Notes: generated from the sequence alone by a model not told the origin. Counted from the first letter of the stretch, positions 37,650 through 47,022 are shown. The stretch is DNA of 64,000 bases from Idiomarina zobellii (GCF_900100855.1 NZ_FNCB01000002.1:326519-390518), one strand, 5' to 3'. A program made the numbers and translations.

Positions 37650-39005
37650 TTATCGAATCTGTAGGATAGTCTGGTTAATCGTGTTATTCACTTCCAACGA
37701 ACGCGAGTTTGCCTGGAAGTTACGTTGCGCGGTAATCAGATCCACCAGCTCTTTGGTTAGGTTAACGTTGGAGTTTTCCAGGGCTGACGCTTCAATGCCA
37801 CCAAAAGTTCCGGTATTGGCTTCGCCTGACAGCGGCTCACCCGAGTCAATGCTCTCACGCCACTTGGTACCACCAATTTGCGTTAAGCCCTGCTCGTTGG
37901 CAAAGCGAACAATGGCAACCTGGCCTAAGTATTGAACGTCACCATTTGAATAAGTTGCAGCAATAAGGCCTGACTTGTCGATATCAACGTTAGTCAGACG
38001 GCCTACGGTGCTACCGTCTTGGTCCAGGTTAGTCACCTCGAAATCTGATGCGAACTGAGTCGGTGTTGTTGTGCCGCTTAGATCTTGGAAGTTAAATTGA
38101 ATTGTTTGAGCCGTTGCACCGTTATCAAGGTATGGTCCATCGGGCCCTGCTCCACTCAAGTCGAAGTTCGCAGGATCAAAGTTCGTCTGACCTGGGACTC
38201 CCGTATCAGGCTCACCATTCCCCTGGAATGCAATTTGAACCCCCGAATAGCCATTTACTGATGTTGTAGCAGAAGCTGTTCCAGAGCCGGTTGGGGTCAT
38301 ATCAATTTCTTGCCCGTCAAATGTTGCGTAGACATCCCATTGGTTGTTCGCATTATCTCGTTTCACGTAATAAGTAGAAAGCGTATGCGACTCACCCAGT
38401 GAATCATAGACGGTTGCAGAGGTTGAACTGTGATAAGTACTTGGCGTCTCAGGATCAAACGGGTTTGCTGTACCATCAATCGGCGAGCGACGCGCATCCA
38501 CGTTAAATGCGGTAAATACATTATCGGTACTTTGCGGAGCACCCGCCACATCTGGTATACGAATAGGCTGTGTAGTAGCTAAAGCAACAGATGAATTCAC
38601 ACCACTGTTTCTATCGACCTGATATCCTTGTAAGTAGTTGCCTTGGTTATCAACAATAAATTTATCGTCGTTCAACTTAAACGCACCCGAGCGCGTATAA
38701 GTCATATCACGAGAGCCGAGATCATCGGTTGTTGCAAAGAAACCGTTGCCTGAAATCGCCATATCCAATGAGTTTTCAGTGAGTTCTAGCGCGCCTTGAC
38801 TAAACTGCTGAGCTACCGATGAGGTCAAAACGCCGTCCCCAACTTTGGTATTACCGGCATTAAAGATGCTTGTCGCATAAACGTCAGCGAATTCAGCTCT
38901 AGATTGTTTAAAACCCGACGTCTTGACGTTTGAAATATTATTAGCAGTTACATCTAAATCTTTTTGAGATGCATTGATACCGCTGAGTGCAATACTAAAT
39001 GACAT
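37650..39005 (-). CDS. flgE: Flagellar hook protein FlgE
   Basis: FlgE forms the hook. The 451-residue product has the N-terminal signature SFSIALSGINASQKDLDVTANNISNVKTSGFKQSRAEF and the C-terminal ELVDLITAQRNFQANSRSLEV helix. Between is a CheC-like FlgE insert rich in Asp, Thr and Gly. Last gene of flgB-flgC-flgD-flgE. Confidence 0.97.
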   Translation of the reverse strand: MSFSIALSGINASQKDLDVTANNISNVKTSGFKQSRAEFADVYATSIFNAGNTKVGDGVLTSSVAQQFSQGALELTENSLDMAISGNGFFATTDDLGSRDMTYTRSGAFKLNDDKFIVDNQGNYLQGYQVDRNSGVNSSVALATTQPIRIPDVAGAPQSTDNVFTAFNVDARRSPIDGTANPFDPETPSTYHSSTSATVYDSLGESHTLSTYYVKRDNANNQWDVYATFDGQEIDMTPTGSGTASATTSVNGYSGVQIAFQGNGEPDTGVPGQTNFDPANFDLSGAGPDGPYLDNGATAQTIQFNFQDLSGTTTPTQFASDFEVTNLDQDGSTVGRLTNVDIDKSGLIAATYSNGDVQYLGQVAIVRFANEQGLTQIGGTKWRESIDSGEPLSGEANTGTFGGIEASALENSNVNLTKELVDLITAQRNFQANSRSLEVNNTINQTILQIR

Positions 39006-39020
39006 AAGTCACCTCACTTG

Positions 39021-39704
39021 TTAACTAATTTCAGAGACATCGGAAAGCTTGATGCCACCTAATCCTTTAAGATTCAAAACAACGCCACGTTCACCGCCAG
39101 TACTGACACTTTGAACGCGTGCATGCATTTGTAATGGAAGCTCTTCGGTTTGACCGCCGACTGTCGCGTTCACCGAAAATGAGTAATTACCGGCCGGCGC
39201 TTGTTCGCCGGTTGTCGTGGTTCCGTCCCACTCAAACTCTTTGGTGCCTTCCGGCATATCGCCCAGGTTAAGGGTTTTCACCACCGCACCGGTCGAGTCC
39301 TTAATGTTAATTTTCACATTCTGAGCGGTTTGCGGCGTGGCTATCATCCCCGACACACCTGCACCTTCTTCCAGGTTTGCCTGATCAGTCGGAACCAATA
39401 CTTTGCGCCCAACCATAGTCGAAGCCTGCAATGCCTGGTTTGATGTCATGTCTTCCGCAAACTGGTCAAAACGCTCAGACATTCCGGTAATACCTTCCGC
39501 CATGGTGAAGCTGGTCATTTGAGCAATCATCTGATCATTCTCAACCGGCTTGGACGGATCCTGCATATTTAACTGCTGCGTCAACAACTTGAAGAAGTCT
39601 TCCTGCTCAAGCTTTTGCTGCTCGTCAGGGTCAGCGTATTTCGCGCCTTCGTCCTTCTTCCATTTCATGCTGTCGATGTAGGAGTTATTGCTTACGCCTT
39701 CCAT
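39021..39704 (-). CDS. flgD: Hook assembly scaffold FlgD
   Basis: FlgD caps the growing hook and is shed when it is complete. The 227-residue protein has the conserved N-terminal EDFFKLLTQQLNMQDPSKPVEN region and a C-terminal FlgD/Tudor-Ig domain (KEFEWDGTTTTGEQAPAGNYSFSV). Sits between flgC and flgE. Confidence 0.96.
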   Translation of the reverse strand: MEGVSNNSYIDSMKWKKDEGAKYADPDEQQKLEQEDFFKLLTQQLNMQDPSKPVENDQMIAQMTSFTMAEGITGMSERFDQFAEDMTSNQALQASTMVGRKVLVPTDQANLEEGAGVSGMIATPQTAQNVKINIKDSTGAVVKTLNLGDMPEGTKEFEWDGTTTTGEQAPAGNYSFSVNATVGGQTEELPLQMHARVQSVSTGGERGVVLNLKGLGGIKLSDVSEIS

Positions 39705-39718
39705 TTGTTATCTCCTGC

Positions 39719-40171
39719 TTACCCTTGACCCATGCGTAGTAAACGCTGCGTCATTGTTTTGGCTGTATCCGCCACCTGAACGTTGGTCTGGTATGAGCGG
39801 GATGCCGAAATCATGTTGGCCATTTCTTCCATGGTGTTAACGTTCGGCTTATAGATGTAGCCGTTTTCGTCCGCCATGGGGTGGTTTGGTGCGTACTCAA
39901 TTTGCAGTGGGTCATCACTTTCGACTATGCCCAAAACTTTTACGCCCGCCGCTTGTCCGGCTTGTGTCTGATTCGTCAGACTGTTGCCGCGATAATCGCC
40001 TTTAGCGTCAGCTAGTGCGGTCGCGAAGACCGGGTTACGCGCTTTGTAGGTTTCATCGATACTGCTACTAACTGAGTTTGCATTGGCCAGATTACTGGCT
40101 GTGGTGTTCAGTCGTACTGACTGGGCACTCATTGCCGAACCGGTCACGTTGAAAATATTAAATAGGCTCAT
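39719..40171 (-). CDS. flgC: Proximal rod protein FlgC
   Basis: A 150-residue rod protein with N-terminal LFNIFNVTGSAMSAQSVRLNTTASNLANANSV and a C-terminal VNTMEEMANMISASRSYQTNVQV helix, both family signatures. It lies between flgB and flgD. Confidence 0.96.
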   Translation of the reverse strand: MSLFNIFNVTGSAMSAQSVRLNTTASNLANANSVSSSIDETYKARNPVFATALADAKGDYRGNSLTNQTQAGQAAGVKVLGIVESDDPLQIEYAPNHPMADENGYIYKPNVNTMEEMANMISASRSYQTNVQVADTAKTMTQRLLRMGQG

Positions 40172-40186
40172 TGTTTTTCACCTCAC

Positions 40187-40588
40187 CTACTGTCCGCCGC
40201 CAAGGGCTTTCTTCACACCACTGATACGACCGTCGAGAAAATTCATGGTCATTTCATATTCCAGTGCATTTTGTGCATACAAGTTTTGTTCCAACTGCAC
40301 ATCGACAGTATTACCGTCACCCGTGTCGGGTTGGTTTGGAACCCGAAACTTTTCTGTGCCCTGCGGTTTTATTTCAACATTGAAGTGCTTTTCGTGGGTG
40401 CGCGCCATTTTGTGACTTTCAATGCCGCGCTGTGCCTGTTGCAGCGCTTGCTGAAAATCCAGCCCTTTGGCCTTGTAGCCGGGGGTGTCTGCGTTTGCAA
40501 TATTATTGGCAATAAGCTCTGCACGTTGGGTGCGTATACCCAGCGTGTGTTGCTGTATTCCCATAATTTTATCCATGGAAAGTGCCAT
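40187..40588 (-). CDS. flgB: Proximal rod protein FlgB
   Basis: The 133-residue rod protein with the N-terminal motif LGIRTQRAELIANNIANADTPGYKAK. It is the first gene of flgBCDE and has a sigma-54 promoter immediately upstream. Confidence 0.96.
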   Translation of the reverse strand: MALSMDKIMGIQQHTLGIRTQRAELIANNIANADTPGYKAKGLDFQQALQQAQRGIESHKMARTHEKHFNVEIKPQGTEKFRVPNQPDTGDGNTVDVQLEQNLYAQNALEYEMTMNFLDGRISGVKKALGGGQ

Positions 40589-40623
40589 TTTTTTGTCTCC
40601 ACAGTGTTCGATGGTGAAGACAA

Positions 40624-40640
40624 TGCAGATATCGTGCCAG
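40624..40640 (-). promoter_or_regulatory. Sigma-54 promoter of flgBCDE
   Basis: The minus strand reads CTGGCACGATATCTGCA: TGGCACG, four bases, then CTGCA (one mismatch from TTGCA). It is 36 bases upstream of the flgB start and downstream of cheR. Confidence 0.88.
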
Positions 40641-40683
40641 AATTTCCGACAGATATTTTTGAAAAGGAGGCTAAGGGGCGTCG

Positions 40684-41517
40684 TTACTTACGACGGTAGA
40701 TAATACCGGGGTTGCAGCGAATCATCTCGAAATCATCGGTTAAGCCTGAAATAGACTCCGATGCGCCAAGAATGAGGTAGCCGCCCGGGTTTAATGATTG
40801 CCGGAATTGGGCAATAATTTTCCGCTTTACTTCCGGGGAGAAGTAAATAAGCACATTGCGGCAAAAAATAACATCGAACTTGCCGAGTAATGAATAGCTG
40901 TCCAATAAGTTCAGGTGCCGGAAGTGGATATATGTTTTTAAGTTATCTCTGACTTTCATCGCCCCCGGCTTACTACCCTCAGTAAAGTACTTTTGACGAC
41001 GCTCTGCGGATAAGCCACGCGCTAGTGCCAAACTGTCGTACTCACCAATACCACACTGCTCTAATACCTTATTGGAAATATCCGTGGCGGTCACTTTAAT
41101 GCCACCTTTTAGAGCACCAGGGTTTTTGGCCTTAAATTCGTCATAGGTAATGGCAATAGAGTACGGCTCCTGTCCGGACGAACAGGCCGCTGACCATATT
41201 TTTAGAGGTCCGGTGTGGTTTTTGTATTCAGCAAAAATACGATCGTGCAGAATTTGAAATGGGTAAGTGTCGCGAAACCATAAGGTTTCATTAGTGGTCA
41301 TGGCGTCAATAACCGCCGCCCTCAGTGCGCGTTCACTAATTTTCATAGAGCGCTTTACCAACTCTGACAACGAGTCAATATTAAAGCGCCCCATTAACGG
41401 GCTGAGCCGGCTTTTAACCAAGTACAGTTTACTCTCGCCCAGCACAATACCGCACTGGTGCTCCAGGAACTGACGAAACTCTTGGTATTCCGATAAACTT
41501 AATTCGCGATTCGACAC
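40684..41517 (-). CDS. cheR: Chemotaxis protein methyltransferase CheR
   Basis: CheR methylates receptor glutamates with S-adenosylmethionine. The 277-residue protein has a helical N-terminal domain, then TTNETLWFRDTYPF, the SAM motif IWSAACSSGQEPYS, DVIFCRNVLIYF and GYLILGASES. The start is GTG at 41517. Its place after cheV and before flgB is common to polar-flagellated gammaproteobacteria. Confidence 0.97.
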   Translation of the reverse strand: MSNRELSLSEYQEFRQFLEHQCGIVLGESKLYLVKSRLSPLMGRFNIDSLSELVKRSMKISERALRAAVIDAMTTNETLWFRDTYPFQILHDRIFAEYKNHTGPLKIWSAACSSGQEPYSIAITYDEFKAKNPGALKGGIKVTATDISNKVLEQCGIGEYDSLALARGLSAERRQKYFTEGSKPGAMKVRDNLKTYIHFRHLNLLDSYSLLGKFDVIFCRNVLIYFSPEVKRKIIAQFRQSLNPGGYLILGASESISGLTDDFEMIRCNPGIIYRRK

Positions 41518-41537
41518 GTTATATTAACTGCTACTCT

Positions 41538-42473
41538 TTAAATGGTTACTTCGGTATTAAGCCATTTTTGAACGGCTGTCGCCAGCTCATCGGGATGAAA
41601 TTTTGCAATAAAATCATCGGCGCCGACTTTCTTCACCATAGCCTGATTAAAGACGCCACTCAATGATGTATGCAAAATAACATGAATATCGCGTAAATCG
41701 GGGTCAGCTTTTACCTCAGCGGTTAATGTATAGCCATCCATCACCGGCATCTCTACGTCGGACACCATAACAGGTACGTGGGTGTGCACATTGCCGCCCA
41801 ACTCTTTTGCTTTCTCTTTTAAATACTCAAGCGCTTCTTTACCGTTTTTCTTCACTTCCAGATTGATACCCAACGACTGAAGCGCGCGCTTAATTTGGTT
41901 GCGTGCTACTGAAGAGTCATCGGTAATAAGAATAGTGAGATCTTCTTTGGCAACATTGATTTCGGCACTAGCTACTTCTTCACTAACGTCCGAGTTAACC
42001 GGCACTATGTCGGCCAAAATACGTTCAACGTCAATTATTTCAACCAATTCATTTTCGATTTCGGTGACCGCGGTCAGATAAGCGTCACGCCCTGCCCCTT
42101 TCGGCGGTGGCATTACGTCTTCCCAATTAATATTCATAATGCGATCAACACCACCCACCAGGAAGCCCTGAACAGTTCGGTTGTATTCGGAAATAATGAC
42201 GAAGCGGTTTTCAATGTCGGTGATAGCCGGCCCGCCGGTTGCCATGCTCAAATCGATAATGGAAATAGCCTGGCCACGAATATGTGCAACACCTCTGACT
42301 AACGGGTTGCGCTGCGGCATTGCCGTTAATTTAGGGCATTGCAATACTTCGCGCACTTTAAATACGTTGATGCCGAAACGCTGTTTGCCAGCGAGGTTGA
42401 ACATCAACAATTCCAGTCGGTTCTGTCCGACCATTTGTGTGCGCTGATTCACTGAATCGAGAATACTGGCCAT
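41538..42473 (-). CDS. cheV: Chemotaxis coupling protein CheV
   Basis: CheV fuses an N-terminal CheW domain (LLMFNLAGKQRFGINVFKVREVL) with a C-terminal receiver domain (DLTILITDDSSVARNQIK, phospho-acceptor Asp in MVSDVEMPVMDGYTL). It couples receptors to CheA and helps adaptation. The 311-residue product is full length. It is divergent from flgA and upstream of cheR. Confidence 0.97.
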   Translation of the reverse strand: MASILDSVNQRTQMVGQNRLELLMFNLAGKQRFGINVFKVREVLQCPKLTAMPQRNPLVRGVAHIRGQAISIIDLSMATGGPAITDIENRFVIISEYNRTVQGFLVGGVDRIMNINWEDVMPPPKGAGRDAYLTAVTEIENELVEIIDVERILADIVPVNSDVSEEVASAEINVAKEDLTILITDDSSVARNQIKRALQSLGINLEVKKNGKEALEYLKEKAKELGGNVHTHVPVMVSDVEMPVMDGYTLTAEVKADPDLRDIHVILHTSLSGVFNQAMVKKVGADDFIAKFHPDELATAVQKWLNTEVTI

Positions 42474-42508
42474 GCTTCACTCCTGTAATATGGCAGGCTA
42501 CCTTACTT

Positions 42509-42524
42509 CGGCACGGTATTTGCT
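42509..42524 (+). promoter_or_regulatory. Sigma-54 promoter of flgA
   Basis: The plus strand reads CGGCACGGTATTTGCT, one mismatch from TGGCACG-N4-TTGCT. It lies in the cheV-flgA divergent gap and predicts a leader of about 100 bases before flgA. Confidence 0.82.
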
Positions 42525-42635
42525 TAAACCACTACCAGCAAATATGTATTGGTGACGCCGCCGAACTTTTGACGTTATACCGTTTTTTTCGGCAGGCAGC
42601 CAGATAACCTTAATAGATAACGTCAGGATATTTTT

Positions 42636-43361
42636 ATGATAGTACGTAAATCGCTGCTGATCAGTTCGATTTTTGCAATAACGACCTTATTTACTGGTCT
42701 GAGCGCAAATCACGCACAAGCGCAAGGTAATGACGTACGCCTGGATTATAAGGCATTACAGACTCTGGCGCATGACTTTGTGCGCTCAAGAGTCAGTGCG
42801 CCTGAAAATGGTCGTATTGATGTTGTTGCCAATAACCTCGACCCAAGAATGACGCCTAAACGCTGCTCAGCAGCACCAGATGTTGGTTTAGCGAGCAACG
42901 CGCGCTTAGACGGCTACACAACCGTTGAAATTAAATGTGCGACGGCAAATGGGTGGCGTACTTATGTACCGGTCAGAATTTACCGTTACAAAAATGTCGT
43001 GACGGCGTCCGGCCCCATGACTCCGGGTCAAATGATTAGCGAAAGCGATTTAACGTTTGCCGAAGTGGACTTAAACCAAATACGCTCTAATGTTTACACC
43101 GAGAAGGAACTATTGGTTGGCGCTCGCGTCAAAAAGCGCATTGGTGCGGGACAGGCCATTCGAGCGACTGACACCTGCCTTGTTTGTGAGGACCAAACGG
43201 TTACAATAGTAGCTCAAAACAAGGCGTTGAGAATTACCGCTGACGGAAAAGCGTTAGCTGACGGTTTAAAAGGCGAGTCGGTTGTTGTAAAAAATGCCCG
43301 CTCAGGCAAATCGATAGAGGCTGTTGTGACAGGGCTTAACGAGGTTACCGTCAACCTTTAG
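42636..43361 (+). CDS. flgA: P-ring assembly chaperone FlgA
   Basis: FlgA is a periplasmic chaperone for P-ring formation. The 241-residue product has a Sec signal peptide cleaved near SANHAQAQG, two Cys in the middle domain, and a C-terminal SAF domain (GPMTPGQMISESDLTFAEVDL, then VVKNARSGKSIEAVVTG). It is divergent from cheV. Confidence 0.96.
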   Translation: MIVRKSLLISSIFAITTLFTGLSANHAQAQGNDVRLDYKALQTLAHDFVRSRVSAPENGRIDVVANNLDPRMTPKRCSAAPDVGLASNARLDGYTTVEIKCATANGWRTYVPVRIYRYKNVVTASGPMTPGQMISESDLTFAEVDLNQIRSNVYTEKELLVGARVKKRIGAGQAIRATDTCLVCEDQTVTIVAQNKALRITADGKALADGLKGESVVVKNARSGKSIEAVVTGLNEVTVNL

Positions 43362-43390
43362 AATACTTTACAAAAAAGTGCATTTTTTAG

Positions 43391-43417
43391 TTAAGTTTTT
43401 TCGGATATGGTCGATAA
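43391..43417 (+). promoter_or_regulatory. Sigma-28 promoter of flgMN
   Basis: TTAAGTTT (43391-43398), 11 bases, GTCGATAA (43410-43417): one mismatch in each box and exact spacing. FlgM would thus be made under control of the sigma factor it inhibits. Confidence 0.82.
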
Positions 43418-43451
43418 GTAACCGAGACTTACTATCTAGCGAGGCAAGAAA

Positions 43452-43778
43452 ATGGCTATTAATATCAATAATGCCGGGCTGAAAAACGCCAGCATCGACA
43501 ACAAGTCAAGCAACCGTCAGGTCCAAAATGGTGGCCAGGCAGGTAACTCTGCATCGGTTTCTCAGAAAGGCGGTGATGCGGTTTCTTTAACCAGCGAAGC
43601 GCAACAACTGGGCGGCTTGCAGGAAAAAGCCATGAACAGTAGTGGCATCGACCAGGCTAAAGTCGACAAAATTAAATCAGAAATTGAAAGCGGCTCATAC
43701 AAAATTAATGTTGAGCAGTTAGCGTCAAAGCTAGCTCAGTTTGAGTCGGATCTGTTTGCAGGTGGTAACGACGAGTAA
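43452..43778 (+). CDS. flgM: Anti-sigma-28 factor FlgM
   Basis: FlgM binds FliA until it is exported through the finished hook. The 108-residue protein has a disordered, Asn/Gln/Ser-rich N-terminal half and the family C-terminal block (VDKIKSEIESGSYKINVEQLASKLAQFESDLF). Its stop overlaps the flgN start (TAATG). Confidence 0.96.
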   Translation: MAININNAGLKNASIDNKSSNRQVQNGGQAGNSASVSQKGGDAVSLTSEAQQLGGLQEKAMNSSGIDQAKVDKIKSEIESGSYKINVEQLASKLAQFESDLFAGGNDE

Positions 43779-44179
43779 TGACGGAAGTAGCGTCGGTAAA
43801 CCAATTGCTTGATGACATGACGGAGTCGCTAGATAGGCTGGCTTTGCTGCAACAGCGCGAGCTAAATGCCATTGTCGAACGCGAGCATGCCGACGTTCCT
43901 GCTATTACTTCAGAAAAAGAAAAAGCTCTGGCCGAAGTGACACGCCTCGACACTTTGTTGTCAGAGCATCCCGACAAAGACACTTTGAAAGAAGACGCGC
44001 AGTTAGCCGCTGCGGTTGAGTCCATTAAGCAAACCCTCGCCAATATTCAACACCAAAACCAAGTCAATGAACGTGTGGTTCAGTCGACGCTGAACAGCAT
44101 TGACCAACTCAAGCAAAGTATTTTGCAGTCGGCCCGCAAAGACTCTCTGACCTACAACAGTAAAGGCAAAATTCGTTAA
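43778..44179 (+). CDS. flgN: Flagellar export chaperone FlgN
   Basis: FlgN chaperones FlgK and FlgL. The 133-residue product is almost entirely helical (LDDMTESLDRLALLQQRELNAIV...) and ends with SARKDSLTYNSKGKIR, which fits the family. Its ATG overlaps the flgM stop. Confidence 0.92.
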   Translation: MTEVASVNQLLDDMTESLDRLALLQQRELNAIVEREHADVPAITSEKEKALAEVTRLDTLLSEHPDKDTLKEDAQLAAAVESIKQTLANIQHQNQVNERVVQSTLNSIDQLKQSILQSARKDSLTYNSKGKIR

Positions 44180-44237
44180 AGAATTCTGTGCTTCAGCCGT
44201 TATAACGATTAGTACGTTTTAGTCCGTAGAGGTCGTT

Positions 44238-44717
44238 ATGACAAAGCAAATTTTGACACTGGGTGTTATCCTTTCATCAATGCTGTTGAGCGGTTGTGCC
44301 GCTTACAACAACTTTGTGTACGATCAAAAGCACGTCGAATGGGAAACCCAAACTCCTGACACCTTTCCGGTTTTAAATGCGGTTGGCTATGCCCCCATTG
44401 AAAAACAAGCCGGCGACTCCGCTCAAGTAAAAGACTTAAACGCTATGCGCGCCTCAAAGCTCGCTGCGTACCGAGAGCTTGCAGAGCAAGTTTACGGACA
44501 ACGGATTGCCGGTAGCAGTTCAGTGGAAGACTGGGCGTTAAATAACGACAGCTTTCAGGCATCGGTTGACGGTGTTATTCGCGGGGCCGAAGTTGTGAAA
44601 ACCTACACTGTAGGCGAGTATTACGCGACAGAGTTGCGTTTAGACTTTGAGAAAGTGCACCGCTTGTATCAAAGCACCAACCGCCAGCAAAAAGTAAAAC
44701 GTGTTGTTTATTATTAA
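44238..44717 (+). CDS. flgP: Flagellar outer-membrane lipoprotein FlgP
   Basis: In Vibrio, FlgP forms an outer-membrane disk around the sheathed or high-torque motor. The 159-residue protein has a lipobox (SMLLSGC) and an LPP20-like domain (AMRASKLAAYRELAEQVYGQRI). It precedes flgT, as in Vibrio, although flgO has been separated from it here. Confidence 0.88.
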   Translation: MTKQILTLGVILSSMLLSGCAAYNNFVYDQKHVEWETQTPDTFPVLNAVGYAPIEKQAGDSAQVKDLNAMRASKLAAYRELAEQVYGQRIAGSSSVEDWALNNDSFQASVDGVIRGAEVVKTYTVGEYYATELRLDFEKVHRLYQSTNRQQKVKRVVYY

Positions 44718-44739
44718 GCGGCGCTTTTAAGTCATAATT

Positions 44740-44755
44740 TGGCAGGGTTCTTGCA
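44740..44755 (+). promoter_or_regulatory. Sigma-54 promoter of flgT
   Basis: TGGCAGG (44740-44746), GTTC, TTGCA (44751-44755). One mismatch from the consensus. It lies in the 83-base flgP-flgT gap. Confidence 0.78.
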
Positions 44756-44824
44756 GTTTATTTCAGAGAAAACCACAAAGACCGACAATAAATCGACACT
44801 TTGGATAAGACTGGGATACGACAC

Positions 44825-45988
44825 ATGAACTGGAAGACCTTGCTTTTACTCGCGTCACTTATTTTTCTTGCGTTTCCAAGCGACGCCCGCTGGATTGAAG
44901 CTCAGGGTACGGCGCGTATTGTTAACGGTGATGTCGAAAAGGCACGCCAGCAAGCCATTGAAAACGCTCTTCAGCAAGCCCTACTCTCCTCCGGTGGCAG
45001 TATCAGCAGTATTCAGCAAGTTGTCGATGGTGTATTAAGTAACACAGAAACCCAGTGGACCAGTCGAGGCAATGTTGATCAAGTCAGTATTGTTCGTGAA
45101 GAGGTTCGCGATGATCGTGTCGTGGTTTTATTACGTGCTGATATCTGGAACCGTGAAGGTGACTGCACCCGCAGTAGCTACAAAAATTCCGTCACTATTG
45201 TGCCGTTTGAGCTTCGTGATCGAGCCCATGGCACCTGGGGCCAAATTTGGGACATTGGTGAAGTTGCCGCTGAGCGCTTTTCCCGCACTCTGGGCGGTGT
45301 TGGCAGCCAAATTCATATTGCGCATACCTTGCAGCGTCACGCCGGTCTAAACAACGCTTTAAGTGGTCTGAACCTTGAAGAGTTAGGTCGTATGGCACGA
45401 AGTCTTGGGCTGGCTAATGACAGTCAGTTTGTGGTGTTTGGATTATTTGACGACCTGGCTATGATGAATACGGATTCAGGCTGGTTATGGTCGTCAACGC
45501 CTGACCGCCATTACGCACTAACCCTTTATTTATTAGATGCAAGCACTGGCCAGCTAGTGACTCGTGCCCGAGTTGAAGACACTCAACCCTGGACGTTTGA
45601 CCGCTCGGCAACCGTTGATGTGGCTACTGCTAACTTCTGGGACGAACCTTTTGGCGCCGCTCTCGACAGTGGCTTAGAAGACCTGGCCGGTGGCGTGAAA
45701 GAAAAGCTTGTTTGTAAGCCAGTGCGCGGCCGGGTTGTTGCTGTTGATGAAAAGACCGTACAGTTTAATTTAGGCCAGCAACACGGCGTTAAAGTAGGCG
45801 ACAAATTAAAGGTCCTGCACCCGAGCCACTTTACCGATGACCAGGGTCGTTTTCGCCAAAAATGGGAAGTCAGCCAGTTTGACGTGGAAGTGCAACAAGT
45901 TCAGCAAAGCACAGCAGTGGCTCAGTTAACCGGCAGCAATATGCTGCATAATGTACAAGTCAGAGACTGGGTTGTTCCCATTGACTAG
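44825..45988 (+). CDS. flgT: Flagellar H-ring protein FlgT
   Basis: FlgT makes the H ring around the LP ring in polar flagella of Vibrio. The 387-residue product has a Sec signal peptide (MNWKTLLLLASLIFLAFPSDA), the N-terminal FlgT domain (ARWIEAQGTARIVNGDVEKARQQAIENALQQAL), a middle domain, and a C-terminal SH3-like domain ending DWVVPID. I take the ATG at 44825 as start; a TTG at 44801 would add 8 residues. Confidence 0.93.
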   Translation: MNWKTLLLLASLIFLAFPSDARWIEAQGTARIVNGDVEKARQQAIENALQQALLSSGGSISSIQQVVDGVLSNTETQWTSRGNVDQVSIVREEVRDDRVVVLLRADIWNREGDCTRSSYKNSVTIVPFELRDRAHGTWGQIWDIGEVAAERFSRTLGGVGSQIHIAHTLQRHAGLNNALSGLNLEELGRMARSLGLANDSQFVVFGLFDDLAMMNTDSGWLWSSTPDRHYALTLYLLDASTGQLVTRARVEDTQPWTFDRSATVDVATANFWDEPFGAALDSGLEDLAGGVKEKLVCKPVRGRVVAVDEKTVQFNLGQQHGVKVGDKLKVLHPSHFTDDQGRFRQKWEVSQFDVEVQQVQQSTAVAQLTGSNMLHNVQVRDWVVPID

Positions 45989-46029
45989 GGGATGAAACCG
46001 CTCGCCGGTTCTGGCATAATTCGCGGCAC

Positions 46030-46103
46030 GTCCCCGTAGCTCAGCTGGATAGAGCAATTGCCTCCTAAGCAATAGGTCGCAGGTTCGACTCCTGCCGGGG
46101 ACG
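46030..46103 (+). tRNA. tRNA-Arg (CCT anticodon)
   Basis: A full cloverleaf can be drawn: acceptor GTCCCCG/CGGGGAC, D arm GCTC/GAGC, anticodon stem ATTGC/GCAAT with loop CTCCTAA, and T arm GCAGG/CCTGC with TTCGACT. The anticodon is CCT, reading AGG. CCA is not encoded after the discriminator G. A CATAAT box at 46015-46020 could drive it. Truncated genes begin 10 bases downstream on the other strand. Confidence 0.96.
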
Positions 46104-46112
46104 CAAGCCAAC

Positions 46113-46361
46113 TCAGTTGCGAGTAAAAGGTATTTTCAATACGCCCCAGCCGCTGTTTTCAGCCCATACCGCTACGCCAGTTAAACCAATGGGGGCGATA
46201 ACTCTTAAAAGCACGGTATCAATAACCACAATGCCTAAGTTTGCCGGCCAGCGCTCCTTACGGCTGTAGCGCGATCGGCGCTTAGGCGACGCATACTCCC
46301 ACAACACCATGAGAATAAGCACACCCAAAAATACGCTCAGTCGCCAGGCTGTTTCAGACAT
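46113..46361 (-). pseudogene. Sterol desaturase/fatty acid hydroxylase family, 3'-truncated
   Basis: The 82 residues (MSETAWRLSVFLGVLILMVLWEYASPKRR...) match the first membrane region of sterol desaturase-like di-iron proteins, then stop after GVLKIPFTRN, next to the tRNA-Arg end. Full-length members have about 250-300 residues with His-box metal ligands, all absent here. Its start overlaps the end of the upstream fragment (ATGTCTGA), so the two were once an operon. Unlikely to function. Confidence 0.75.
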
Positions 46362-46797
46362 TGTCAGCCGCTCCCTTTCTTAAGGTTCGGTAACCCGCCA
46401 GAATGCGGGTTATTGCTGTTATCCAACAGGCCGCGGCAAAAATATACGCCAACACAGCAAAAAGCTGAGGCCACAGACAAAATGCGACAAGCGCCAGTAT
46501 GGTTTCAAAACCTTCCGTTAAACCGCCCATGTAGTGCAGTGACTTATTGGGGTACGAAGGGTTCTCGATTCCCCGCTTTCCCGCCACGCTGGCAAATGCC
46601 AAAAACGTTGACCCCGTGCCCATAAAGGTCACCAGTAGCACTCCGGCTGCTACGGCGTTCTGCTCTGGAGATGCCAGTAAAAAACCAAACACCACCGCAC
46701 TATAGAAAACAAAGTCGAGCACAATATCGATGTAACCGCCAGCATCGGTCAGTTGCGTTCTTCTGGCGACTGCCCCGTCGAGGCCGCCGGCACAGTT
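46354..46797 (-). pseudogene. CDP-alcohol phosphatidyltransferase family, 5'-truncated
   Basis: The frame, open from an in-frame TAG at 46849-46851, contains the CDP-alcohol phosphatidyltransferase motif LDGAVARRTQLTDAGGYIDIVLDF and then five hydrophobic segments. The normal N-terminal membrane segments and start codon are missing: homology begins near NCAGGLDG (about 46797). A GTG at 46722 could start a shorter product lacking the motif's first half. It was probably the upstream partner of the sterol-desaturase fragment. Confidence 0.72.
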
Positions 46798-46878
46798 CCA
46801 ATGATCAGTTATCGCCGGTAGAGTATGAAAAACGTTTTGAAAAAACGGCTACTGAGTGTCTAGTGAACTAGTGGCGAT

Positions 46879-47022
46879 TCAGTACGTTTTATAACGCTCT
46901 GCGGTAAAAGCAACTTCAGCTTCTGCTAATAAGTCCGCATCTTTAATGTCTAGCAGGTTAATAAGTATGTCAGTGCCCGGATAACAGTATTTATCCTCAG
47001 CTACCCCATATTTATCGCGCAT
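46879..47022 (-). pseudogene. Fic toxin N-terminal fragment
   Basis: The 47 residues MRDKYGVAEDKYCYPGTDIL... align, by memory, with the first 46 or so residues of E. coli Fic (pattern M-DK-G---D-Y-YPG-DI--N-L-I, then TA-R), then a TGA follows. The catalytic HPFxxGNGR-type motif is absent, so it cannot act as an AMP transferase. Its start overlaps the end of the upstream antitoxin by 11 bases. A CTAGTG-AA-CTAGTG repeat (46860-46873) sits at the break with the next fragment. Confidence 0.72.

Noticed and set aside
46080..46110. tRNA-Arg 3' end as a phage attachment site
   Set aside because: I found no second copy of the tRNA end and no integrase gene in this window, so an att pair is not supported.
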